Shown here in pieces: positions 37,196 through 46,503 of a stretch of 64,000 nt of DNA. The stretch is taken from positions 151,511,044-151,575,043 of the forward strand of contig JBAIZL010000001.1 of assembly GCA_036971475.1 (NCBI GenBank). Direction: 5' to 3'. How positions within the stretch are numbered: the first letter of the stretch is position 1; each line of letters begins with the position of its first letter. A program made the translations under genes and the position numbers. Source of the DNA: Prosapia bicincta (Eukaryota > Arthropoda > Insecta > Hemiptera > Cercopidae). Below the pieces are notes generated by a model, which saw nothing but the letters and a program-made list of their open reading frames with translations, did no database searches and was not told the origin of the DNA.

Positions 37196-37281
37196 TTGGT
37201 ATGTCTACTGGTAGACACAACGCCGTAAGTTTTATCACGGGTGGAAATAAGACTACAACCGCAACTCAGTTTCCGTATCAT
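37196..37281 (+). CDS. serine protease homologue exon 2: ITGG start of the protease domain
   Basis: An 86-nt exon between TTTTTACAG and GTAAGT. Joined at phase 1 to exon 1 it reads VGMSTGRHNAVSF, then ITGGNKTTTATQFPYH. ITGG takes the place of the IVGG that starts chymotrypsin-fold domains, and QFPYH matches the following QFPYQ/FPY motif. The residue before ITGG is Phe rather than Arg or Lys, so classical trypsin-like zymogen cleavage would not work here. The phase-0 end continues directly into exon 3. Confidence 0.78.
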
Positions 37282-38275
37282 GTAAGTATTACTCTAATAA
37301 AAATTTTAAAACAGTTTAATAATCAATTATAAAATAAATAAAATATTTATAGTAATAATGTAATATTAATCGGGTTTAGAACAATTCAACTCCACGATGC
37401 TTTATGTATAGGGCAAGTCGAGGAGAAATGGCCATTCTATCGAAATATGTTTCTAAAATTTTAACGTTGATAACTGTGAACAAATTAGATGTATTTATTA
37501 ATGTAGGTTTAGGATGCTAAGGTTTATAAGCTTCTACCTTTAGTATATTTTTTTTAAGTGACGTTTAAAGAAACTTGAGAATTTGTTCATCTCAAAGGGC
37601 CTGAGGAGGATGGAGACGGTGTTTAGAAAAGATATTCGCTTGCTTTTAAAAGACATCCAAGGCGAAAATAATAATTAAAAAACAGCGTTGACTATTTTTC
37701 GTAACTTATTAAATGCAGAAATAAATATTTAAAAAAACTCAAACTAAATTAAAAAAAATTCAAATAAAAAAATTTAGAATAAATAGCAGTTACGTTAAGA
37801 TAAAATTGGATAAGAACATAGGCTAAAGCAAGTAATTGCCATTAAAAACTTTTATTTAAAGAAATAGTACGTCAAAGTTAAAATTAAATAAAATTAATTG
37901 AATAACATTTTTTATTTCTTATATACGACGCAAGGATCCTTATGACATAAGTATAAGAAGCATATTATAAAGCTAGTTAATGTTCGGAAATATTAAGTTA
38001 GAAATTTTAAGGAAAAACCTGACAAAGAAAGCGTTATAGAGTTGACAAAGAGAGCGTAACTATTGTAAATGCCAGTTTAGTGTTGTAAGTCAGTCATGGG
38101 AAATATAAGAGTGTAGATTGTTGCTAAGGTTAAAGGAACTCTGTCAACAACTTCTAAAGGGAATTTTGCATCTTAAGGAAACCAAGAACTCATAAAAGTA
38201 GGGCGTAACACGAGAAACATTCAAACAGCAAAAGCCGTTGACCAAACGTTATTTGTTCATAATTTATTCGCGCGC
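37282..38275 (+). other. SPH intron 2, left part
   Basis: Start of a 16.4-kb intron (37282-53666). AT-rich, nothing recognised. Confidence 0.5.
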
Positions 38276-38293
38276 GCACACAACACACTCACG

Positions 38294-38324
<31 letters not shown>

Positions 38325-38333
38325 TCGCGCGCG

Positions 38334-38374
<41 letters not shown>

Positions 38375-38411
38375 CATACACACACACACACACACGCATA
38401 CACACACATCA
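38276..38411. repeat. (CA)n / (CG)n microsatellite
   Basis: A CA run interrupted by cgcgcgcgcac blocks. Open frames here are artefacts. Confidence 0.95.
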
Positions 38412-40372
38412 GAGCGATATCCGAAAACATATCATGGATATCACTCATTCTTAAAATCGTCATAGCAATTATTTTTAGCCAAAAGCATGGAACATAGAAT
38501 TGAATGGCAATACAAGCCATACATAATGAGCCGACAATGCAGGCAGGAGACACCTGTAGTCACTTGGTTGCAACTGACCTTTTCCATAGTCTGAAACTCA
38601 CAACACTCCTGCAGCATTGTGCATACTTCAGTATTTGTTTAATCTAAGTAGAATTCCTCAGTTTGATTTAAAACCGAATAGGATTCTGCGTAGGTTAAAT
38701 CGGCCAGAGGGAGTGGGGATTACAGCCGTCTGAGTTAATAGGAAATTCACATCTTGTTAGGTGGGTGAGCATTGTTGCCAATTCGACGTTAAACTTCCTT
38801 TCGTCGCTCAGTGACCTCGTAACTGTGGTGGAGAGATTTACTAGTTGTGTAGCTTGCTTCGTTCTGCAATTTCAGTTGCTGACAGTGGCGGGTTGAATGT
38901 CAATGCGTTCGAACTGACAACATCGCATCCCTACCCTGCCAGAGACCCATCTACTTTAAATCAAAGTATAGTAGGGACATGATTAACTCTCCTGCACTTG
39001 CGGACAAGGGAGAATCATGCTCGTATGAGTAGAAGCTCTTCAACGAGAAACTCGTACCTACTTTATGTTTTGACAAGATTCTCTACGGGCTTTGGGCACT
39101 TTGGTTGCCAAAGTTCATTACTGAGGTAGGTTATCTTTAGGAGGTCTTGTCTAACAAGACAATATCATTTCTTGACTTGATTACTCTCGTTACACATACT
39201 TCAAGAGTACGAAATACAAGGGAGAGTAAGGAATACTAAATAACTCTGTTTCTGCTTGTTACAAACAGAATTAGTCTTCTTCTTCTAAAGATTGTTCTAG
39301 ATTTTCCCTAAAAACAGTGAGTGCTTTAAGTGGGTTATTTTAGGTTTGGTTTATGAGACCAATACAGAATAGATTTTACGTTAGAAATAAAATCACTCAT
39401 TTTGAAGATAAAAGTTTTAATCTTTGTCAAACACGTTTCAACAACTATATCAGTTTCAAGAGTCTGTCAGTGACTCAGAGCTTTGAACAACACGCATTTG
39501 CCAACATTTAGTGCGAAAAGCGTCTGCTGAAGATATCAGTAAGTAGAGGTTTGGTTTGCCAAGTGATATCAACAACTAGGCCTATATACTGAAAAGCCTC
39601 AAGATGTATAACACGGAAACTGGAAACTATGCTGTCCTCCTCAGTGATTTTTACAAACTGTTTGTAATGAAATGGATAAAAAAAACTTTCTTTTTGGGGA
39701 TGAATCAAAAATTTAAAAAAACCATGGATTGAGCTCGAAACACGTACAAAACACGATATTGGCAGTAATATGGTATTTTTGGGACAGATTTCAAAATTGT
39801 AATTGGTTTCTTTCTATATAGCAAGGTCTTTTGTAGTGTATATTTGCTTTTAAGATATATAGTGACTGAGGTGTAAAAATTTGAGTATAATCAATACACA
39901 CATGCGATTTCTAAGTACCTAAAATTCACTTTTTTTGGATTTTCTGCGTAATGCGCTGTAGTTACTGAGTTTTGAGATTTCAACAGTAGTCGGTTTGCAT
40001 ACTAAGTTTTCCAGAGTTATTTCGATTCCCTGTCGAAAGCGTTCACTACTCACAGATTTATGATTTTTTACGAGATAATCTTAGAAGTTGATCTTTATTT
40101 AGTTTAACAATACAACAAAGTGGTTTACGCGTTTTAAGAAGCTAAAGCATAGGCTCTATGTAGTTCCCTGCCTTGTTATTGCCCTCGTCGTTGTTAACTA
40201 ACTATTTTAAAGAATTTTAGGCAACAACCTCATAATTAGTTAAATGTTTTAAAATTCAATATCAGTAATTAGTTTTGTTATTGCTTTACGGCTATAGGTT
40301 TCATTTTGTTTATTACGATGAAATATGGACTATCGTCTTTGGACCATGGTATACCATGAAACAATCTCTATT

Positions 40373-40375
<3 letters not shown>
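38412..40375 (+). other. SPH intron 2, GC-richer unassigned stretch
   Basis: 38560-39150 is richer in G+C than the rest of the intron and may be an unrecognised transposon. Near 39425-39465 acacgtttcaacaactatat followed by cagtttcaag, read in reverse, looks like a decayed CTGAT...GAAACG hammerhead-like end. No coding domain is seen. Confidence 0.35.

Positions 40376-40433
<58 letters not shown>
40376..40433. repeat. (AT)n(GT)n microsatellite
   Basis: An AT run that passes directly into a GT run. Confidence 0.95.
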
Positions 40434-40434
<1 letters not shown>

Positions 40435-41100
40435 TTGCGTGCTTGCGTTCGTCGGTTTCTGTACGCTTCAAAAACTCAAAACATTCTGAAATTGAGCTAA
40501 CATTTTGACACGACATACATCCACCTTTAAAGATTGTAATTATGTATTTTTCACCATACCAGCGACTGAGAGAAAACAGTTTTTCAATGGTCAACTGAGT
40601 ATCAGCAAACGCGCCATCTGCTGCAAGCGAGAACCCTTGCCATCTTTTATATATACAAATGTTTGTGTATATACAAATGTTATAATATAGCGTATGTGTA
40701 TGTATAATATAGTGTATGTGTTATAATAGTGTATGTAATTTGTATATATACAAATGTTATGTATATATATATGTGTATGTATAATATAGTGTATGTGTTA
40801 TAATAGTGTATGTAATTTGTATATATACAAATGTTATGTATATATATATATAAGTTTGTTTGTGTACGTTCAAAAACTTAAAACTTTCTGCAGCGATTGA
40901 CCTGAAATTTTAACAGGAAATACAACCAGCTTCAACAATTGTTTTTACATGCTTTTCGCGTCAGTAACATACCCGCTACCAAAAGAAAAATGCTTTCTTT
41001 AACGGTGAGCAGTCTTCATTTAATGTGCATTTGCGCAGTGAGCAGAGTTATAACACCGGCGTGAAAATATAGGTATCTATGATCGCAAAATGCAAATGAT
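40434..41100. repeat. two diverged copies of a dispersed repeat with a duplicated TA/TG linker
   Basis: Copy 1 (about 40440-40640) and copy 2 (about 40860-41060) share the order tacgYtcaaaaactYaaaac, then ttgaSctRaMattt, then acMaSMttYaaaRattg. Each is preceded by a TA/TG microsatellite. The linker between them (40650-40850) contains a tandem duplication of about 105 bp (tataatagtgtatgtaattt twice). Confidence 0.6.
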
Positions 41101-42060
41101 AAATAACAGAGTTAGGAGAAACGTTTTCTTACAAGAAGTGGGAAAACATTTCCTATCATGGTGACTCTAGGAACTCTTCGATCAAGAAATGACAGAGCCT
41201 TTGTCATGAATTACTTCACCCTCTGGTGTATTGCAAAAATAAATTTGTATGAAACGTATGGTTTGTTTTGTTCCTCATTTCTCCCCCTTGCAACCACAAT
41301 GTGTCACAGAAACGCATGGGAGGATAGGCCTACAGTTAATTAGTTATAAAACATTGTTTAAAGTTTCGATTTCCAATTAGAAATCTCTTCAGGGGTTTGA
41401 TGATAATAATATTCATCTGATAACAAACAAATTCACACATTAAAACAACTATATAAATCACAAGTATTCAGATCTTTATTTAGGTTGTGAAAAAACACAT
41501 AATATTTCTCTTCTGTCATTGATTATTAGCACGCTAAATAGGCCTGCTTTTATGACTAAATTATCAAATATCTTCAATTAAAATCCTCTTGAGATAAAAA
41601 GTCATAAAAGAAAGTAGGTGGTGCATAGTAGATAAAGAATAAACGTTTCAAAGTATTTTAGGAAACTGATTTAATGTGTCTGTTGAAGCGCCAGAGCTTT
41701 GGCTTCTTATGGTTTATTATTTAACGCTTCACCACGTTTTTCAAATATATTACTTGAACATAGATTCTAAACAGGATTAAAGCATAAATGATGCTTCTTG
41801 TTGACAAAATACGTGAAATGTTCATGCAATCACATGAAACACTCACTCGTTTATTTGCTTATTCGCTCATTGGCTTAGTTCCTACCTCACTCACTCGCTT
41901 ATTCTCTTACTCACTTACTAGCTCACTCATTCGCTTACTCGTTCATTTGCTTTCTCAGTAGCTCATTTCCTAAAATGTGATTGAACATATGAAATGAAAT
42001 GTGTAGCCCATATTGAAAGTTTCCTCATCAGACAATACTAAAAACATTCGATTTTGTTTT
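41101..42060 (+). other. SPH intron 2, with CTCACTCGCTTA-like low-complexity tract
   Basis: 41840-41960 is an imperfect tandem repeat of a ~12-base ctcactcgctta word (cactcactcg, ctcactcatt, cgcttactcg). No coding feature is seen, apart from the hammerhead-like core noted separately. Confidence 0.55.
41363..41392 (-). ncRNA. hammerhead-like core with consensus CTGAAGA/GAAAC spacing
   Basis: On the minus strand: CTGAAGA (41392-41386), a perfect six-bp stem II GATTTC/GAAATC with a TAATTG loop, then GAAAC, with no extra nucleotide. Box spacing and sequence fit the CUGANGA...GAAA hammerhead consensus. I cannot find a convincing stem I partner downstream, so it is probably the remnant of a PLE terminus. 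Confidence 0.42.
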
Positions 42061-42216
42061 ACATTTAATGTTTTATGTTATGTTTAGTACAATATAAGAG
42101 CAAATTATAAGGATAAGATAGGTTGGGTTTTGTAATGTATGTAACTGACTACATCTATGACTAAATAAAATACTATCAAGGTGCTCCATGACCAGTGTTC
42201 CTAGTTGAGTGTGGAC

Positions 42217-42470
42217 GTTCCGGATGGCGGTCTGCCTCGAACTGTTCTGTATAATGTTGAATCTATCTTTATCTTTTAACGCAAAAGATACATTTCTTGG
42301 TTTACAAAATTTAGGAATGGCGTTTTCTTTTAATTCTAATTTTACTGGCTTTCCAGTATAGCAGCCAAGTTTGTCTGTAAAGACTCTAGGATATGTGTTA
42401 TACAACTTATTTACAATTTCCGATTCATTGCTTAATATTTTACAGAAAACCTGCGAGTTGTCGAGTACTA
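42217..42470 (-). pseudogene. Gypsy element: protease-RT linker
   Basis: On the minus strand: ESEIVNKLYNTYPRVFTDKL, then GCYTGKPVKLELKENAIPKF, then CKPRNVSFALKDK. This matches the pol linker of K02A2.6-type Gypsy elements (FPxVFxDxLGCYxGxPVxLxLK.. FCKPRxVPFAL). At about 42270 the retroelement sequence stops and a non-pol segment of about 57 bp follows (reading DRFNIIQN). That segment recurs in inverse orientation at 45528-45583. Confidence 0.82.
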
Positions 42471-42503
42471 CTCGAGCTGTCAGGAATTTTAGTTATAACC
42501 TGC

Positions 42504-43080
42504 AACTCTTTTATCCAATCCCTTCCCATTATTGGGTTTGCTCCATTAGCTATAACATACAACGTTAACTCTTTTATCCAATCCCTTCCCATTATTGGGT
42601 TTGCTCCATTAGCTATAACATATAACCTGCAACTCTTTTATCCAATCCCTTCCCATTATTGGGTTTGCTCCATTAGCTATAACATATAACCTGCAACTCT
42701 TTTATCCAATCCCTTCCCATTATTGGGTTTGCTCCATTAGCTATAACATATAACCTGCAACTCTTTTATCCAATCTCTTCCCATTATTGGGTTTGCTCCA
42801 TTAGCTATAACATATAACCTGCAACTCTTTTATCCAATCCCTTCCCATTATTGGGTTTGCTCCATTAGCTATAACATACAACGTTAACTCTTTTATCCAA
42901 TCCCTTCCCATTATTGGGTTTGCTCCATTAGCTATAACATATAACGTTAACTCTTTTATCCAATCCCTTCCCATTATTGGGTTTGCTCCATTAGCTATAA
43001 CATATAAACTGCAACTCTTTTATCCAATCCCTTCCCATTATTGGGTTTGCTCCATTAGCTATAACATACAACGTTAACTC
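42504..43080 (-). repeat. 63-bp tandem array inside the Gypsy protease
   Basis: About nine units of 63 or 64 bp (starts at 42504, 42567, 42631 and so on). In the minus strand each 63-bp unit is 21 codons containing NGANPIMGRDWIKEL, the conserved ending of the retroviral-type aspartic protease (xxGxDW). The array is therefore an in-frame amplification of a protease motif, later disturbed by 64-bp units. Confidence 0.93.
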
Positions 43081-43407
43081 TTTTACTTTTAACTCATATT
43101 TTACTTGGACTGACAATTTCCCTATGGGCTTTATCGGCTGATTGGTATAAGAACTTAAGATCAAGTTAGTATGCTTTAGTTCGATATGACTAAAATAATT
43201 GTGGTAGCATTGTCCATTTATCACTGAGACATATGCTCCACTATCTACTTCAAAAGTTAATGACTTGCTCTCTATTTCCAATTCTACTGTTATTGGTTTT
43301 ACTCTGTCATTAATATAACTAGGTTCCTCTACTTTATTCAAAATAAAAATATTAGTTAAGTCATATACTTCATTATCATTATTTACGCCATGCCTGCTTT
43401 CCGACAT
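43013..43407 (-). pseudogene. Gypsy element: aspartic protease
   Basis: The minus-strand reading contains KSLTFEVDSGAYVSVI, where DSGA is the catalytic aspartate motif, and about 70 residues later NPIMGRDWI. It belongs to the Gypsy pol polyprotein that would cleave Gag-Pol. Its upstream edge runs into the 53-bp array and its downstream edge into the 63-bp array. No functional polyprotein can be made from this copy. Confidence 0.85.
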
Positions 43408-44395
43408 ATTTACGTAATGTTGCTTAAATCTATATTTACGCTATGCCTGCTTTCTGACATATTTACGTAATGTTGCTTAAATCTATATTTACACTATGCC
43501 TGCTTTCCGACATATTTACGTAATGTTGCTTAAATCTATATTTACGCTATGCCTGCTTTCCGAGATATTTACGTAATGTTGCTTAAATCTATATTCACGC
43601 TATGCCTGCTTTCCGACATATTTAAGTAATGTTGCTTAAATCTATATTTACGCTATGCCTGCTTTCCGACATATTTAACGTAATGTTGCTTAAATCTATA
43701 TTTACGCTATGTCTGCTTTCCGACATATTTACGTAATGTTGCTTACATCTATATTTACGCTATTCCTGCTTTCCGACATATTTACGTAATGTTGCTTAAA
43801 TCTATATTCACGCTATGCCTGCTTTCCGACATATTTACGTAATGTTGCTTAAATCTATATTTACGCTATGCCTGCTTTCCGACATATTTACGTAATGTTG
43901 CTTAAATCTATATTCACGCTATGCCTGCTTTCCGACATATTTACGTAATGTTGCTTAAATCTATATTTACGCTATGCCTGCTTTCCGACATATTTACGTA
44001 ATGTTGCTTAAATCTATATTTACGCTATGCCTGCTTTCCGACATATTTACGTAACGTTGCTTAAATCTATATTTACGCTATGCCTGCTTTCCGACATATT
44101 TACGTAATGTTGCTTAAATCTATATTCACGCTATGCCTGCTTTCCGACATATTTACGTAATGTTGCTTAAATCTATATTTACGCTATGCCTGCTTTCCGA
44201 CATATTTACGTAATGTTGCTTAAATCTATATTTACGCTATGCCTGCTTTCCGACATATTTAACGTAATGTTGCTTAAATCTATATTTACGCTATGTCTGC
44301 TTTCCGACATATTTACGTAATGTTGCTTACATCTATATTTACGCTATTCCTGCTTTCCGACATATTTACGTAATGTTGCTTAAATCTATATTTAC
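43386..44395 (-). repeat. 53-bp tandem array between Gypsy gag and protease
   Basis: About nineteen units of 53 bp (starts at 43391, 43444, 43497 and so on; tgcctgctttccgacatatt). In the minus strand a unit reads MSESRHSVNIDLSN, the N-terminus of the protease segment. Since 53 is not a multiple of three the frame rotates. A distinctive run of variants (taacgtaatg, then gtctgc, then tacatcta, then attcctgc) occurs twice, 584 bp apart. Confidence 0.95.
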
Positions 44396-45226
44396 CTTTC
44401 TTATTTTTATAAGAGCCATTGTTATCTGACTTACAAACTTTAGCTAAATGACCAACATTGTGACACTTATTGCACTTATAGCCTTTTAATTTACACTGAT
44501 TAACTTTGTGACCTTGTTTGCCACAACAATAACACTTGACACTGTCTTCTCCTCTCCCCTAAATTGAAAAGACGAATGCTGTTGATTTCGACCCTGCTGT
44601 TGTCTGCTGCTGTCAGTCGCTTGGTGTTGTGTAGACCTTGACCCTTGTCTGTTGTTGAAACTCAGCTTAGCTATCTTCATGTCTCCTGTCTCTGTTGATC
44701 TCGCTAACTTGGCTGCTCCCCTGTCAGTCATCTCCATATTTATTGCAATTTTCACTGCAATCTCGTACGTCAGCTCCGATTCACTTAACAGACGTTTCTT
44801 CACAGCATCATTCCTCAGATCACTTACTAGTCTATCCCGCAAATATTCAGATAGTTTCTCACCAAACTCACAGTTCATTGATAGTTCCTTCAATTGTACA
44901 ATATATTCCCCAATTGACTCATTCTCACGTTGAACCCTCAAACTAAACTTGTACCGTTCCGTTATAACTGACAGCTTCGGGTTTAAATGCTTTTGTACTA
45001 ACTGTATAATTTGATCAAACGTTTTTTTACTTGTTGGTTTTTCTGGTACACATAAGTTTTTTAATAAATTATATGTTCTAAGGCCCATTACAGTTAACAG
45101 TGTTGAAACTTTTTTATTCTCTTTGATATCATTTGCATCAATAAATATTTTTAATCTCTCAATGTACAACTCCCACGTTTCCTCTGCACCGTCAAATTGA
45201 CCTATGTTGCCGATTAGACCTGCCAA
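44396..45226 (-). pseudogene. Gypsy element: Gag with two zinc knuckles
   Basis: The minus-strand ORF starts at 45226 with MAGLIGNIGQFDG, typical for Gypsy Gag. It has the capsid-like region (WELYIERLKIFIDANDI, LLTVMGLRTYNLLKNL, SIGEYIVQLKELSMNCEFG, LRDRLVSDLRNDAVKKRLL) and a Q-rich tail. A frameshift near 44550 separates it from two CCHC zinc knuckles, CYCCGKQGHKVNQC and CNKCHNVGHLAKVC. Gag would package element RNA. Apart from that frameshift it is well preserved, suggesting a fairly recent insertion. Confidence 0.9.
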
Positions 45227-45440
45227 TTTCTTACTTTAATATTGCTACTTCTGTCATATGTCATTCACTTTACTGTAGACAATAAATTCTTCAATGTACT
45301 TTAGTTACTAATATTCCGTAATACACCTTCCTGCATTAACGGCATTCATTTTACACTTGACCACGTGCAATACAATAGAGGATAGAATACAACATTTTAA
45401 TTACAGTTTACTTTAAATATAACCAATTCTCGACGCCAAT
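45227..45440 (-). other. Gypsy 5' leader
   Basis: Non-coding sequence between the Gag start and the LTR edge. On the minus strand it begins with a primer-binding-site-like ATTGGCGTCGAGAATTGG directly after ...ATATTACA. Confidence 0.55.
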
Positions 45441-45527
45441 TGTAATATCTGAATTCACTTTTATAGGATAGGTACTTTAAGTAATACTCACATCGTTACA
45501 CTTTCATTAACTATCAGCTGTGAATGG
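45441..45527 (-). repeat. Gypsy LTR fragment (3' end of the 5' LTR)
   Basis: On the minus strand this segment ends ...CAGATATTACA, a usual LTR end (CA), followed by the PBS-like ATTGGCGTCG. It contains a TATAAAAG box (CCTATAAAAG). The LTR is cut off at about 45527 by the inversion junction; no matching second LTR is visible in the window. Confidence 0.55.
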
Positions 45528-45583
45528 ATAAAGATAGATCCAACATTATACAGAACGGTTGGAGGCAGACCGCCATCCGGAAC
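45528..45583 (+). repeat. 57-bp segment, inverse copy of 42218-42274
   Basis: The phrase gataaagatagatYcaacat...gaggcagaccgccatccgga occurs here on the plus strand and at about 42218-42274 on the minus strand. Both copies sit at the break in the SFALKDK site of pol. It marks the ends of the inverted block. Confidence 0.85.
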
Positions 45584-46503
45584 AGTTTTTTATTTGCATT
45601 AAAAGATAAGATAGAAAAAGAGATTGATCGATTAGTGCGAGAAGGTATCCTAACTCCTGTTTGTAACAGTAAATGGGGATCACCTATAGTTCCAATAATT
45701 AAGAAATCGGGGGATTTGAGAATTTGTGCAAATTGTAGAACATCTTCATTAGATGATTCGTTAGTAATAAAAAGACACCCTATTCCTAGGATTGAAGATT
45801 TATTCAATAGATTACAGAAGGGAGATACATTCTCCAAAATCGATTTGTCCCAGGCTTATCAACAAATTTGCTTAGATGAGCCATCTCAAAAACTATGTAC
45901 CATAAGTACAACCAAAGGATTATTTATGTATACAAGAGTTCCATATAGTGTAAATTCTGGTCCTGGTATTTATCAACAAATAATGGAATCTTTTCTTGCA
46001 GGTGTTCCAGGCGTTGTGTGTTTCTTAAATGATATATTAATTAGTGGTGAAAGTATGGAAAGTCATGCTGAAAAATTAAATGAAATTTGTAATAGGCTAA
46101 GTCAAAATGGTTTAACAGTTAGTAAATAGAAATGTGCGTTTTTTCAAAAGTCTATAGAATACTTAGGTTATATAATAGACAAAGAAGGTTTAAGCACTTC
46201 TCCTGATAAAATTAAAGCTATTGAGAGGGCACCTACTGCAACTAATGTTAGTCAACTTGAAGCATTTTTGGCTACGGTAAATTATTATGGGAAGTACCAA
46301 ATATGTCAACAATAGCAGCACCTTTATATAGATTGTTACGTAGAGATACAGTATATGAGTGGACACCACAATGTAAGCAAAGTTTTGAACAAATTAAACG
46401 TAAACTAGTATCTGCACCTATATTAGCTCATTATGATCAAACATTAGAGATTTGTTTAGCCACTGATAGTTCAACATAAGGATTGGGTTGTGTGTTAAGT
46501 CAG
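45584..46503 (+). pseudogene. Gypsy element: reverse transcriptase and start of RNase H, inverted relative to gag
   Basis: The plus-strand reading resumes exactly where the linker stopped: FALKDKIEKEIDRLVREGIL. It continues through KWGSPIVPIIKKSGDLRICA, FSKIDLSQAYQQI and the catalytic box, which reads CFLNDILISG instead of YLDD. The first aspartate of the FxDD pair is therefore changed to Asn. A TAG at 46127-46129 is followed by KCAFFQKSIEYLGYIIDKEG and LEAFLATVNYYGKY. After a frame change the text fits AAPLYRLLRRDTVYEW and ILAHYDQTLEICLATDSS, then a stop, then GLGCVLSQM. RNase H is interrupted at VLSQMQRDS by the 45/46-bp satellite. Integrase and 3' LTR are absent. Confidence 0.92.

Noticed and set aside
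42010..42040. CTGATGAGGAAAC on the minus strand as a hammerhead
   Set aside because: CTGATGA and GAAAC are separated by one base, leaving no room for stem II.
44652..44946. Serine/leucine-rich plus-strand frames
   Set aside because: Antisense shadows of the Gypsy gag.
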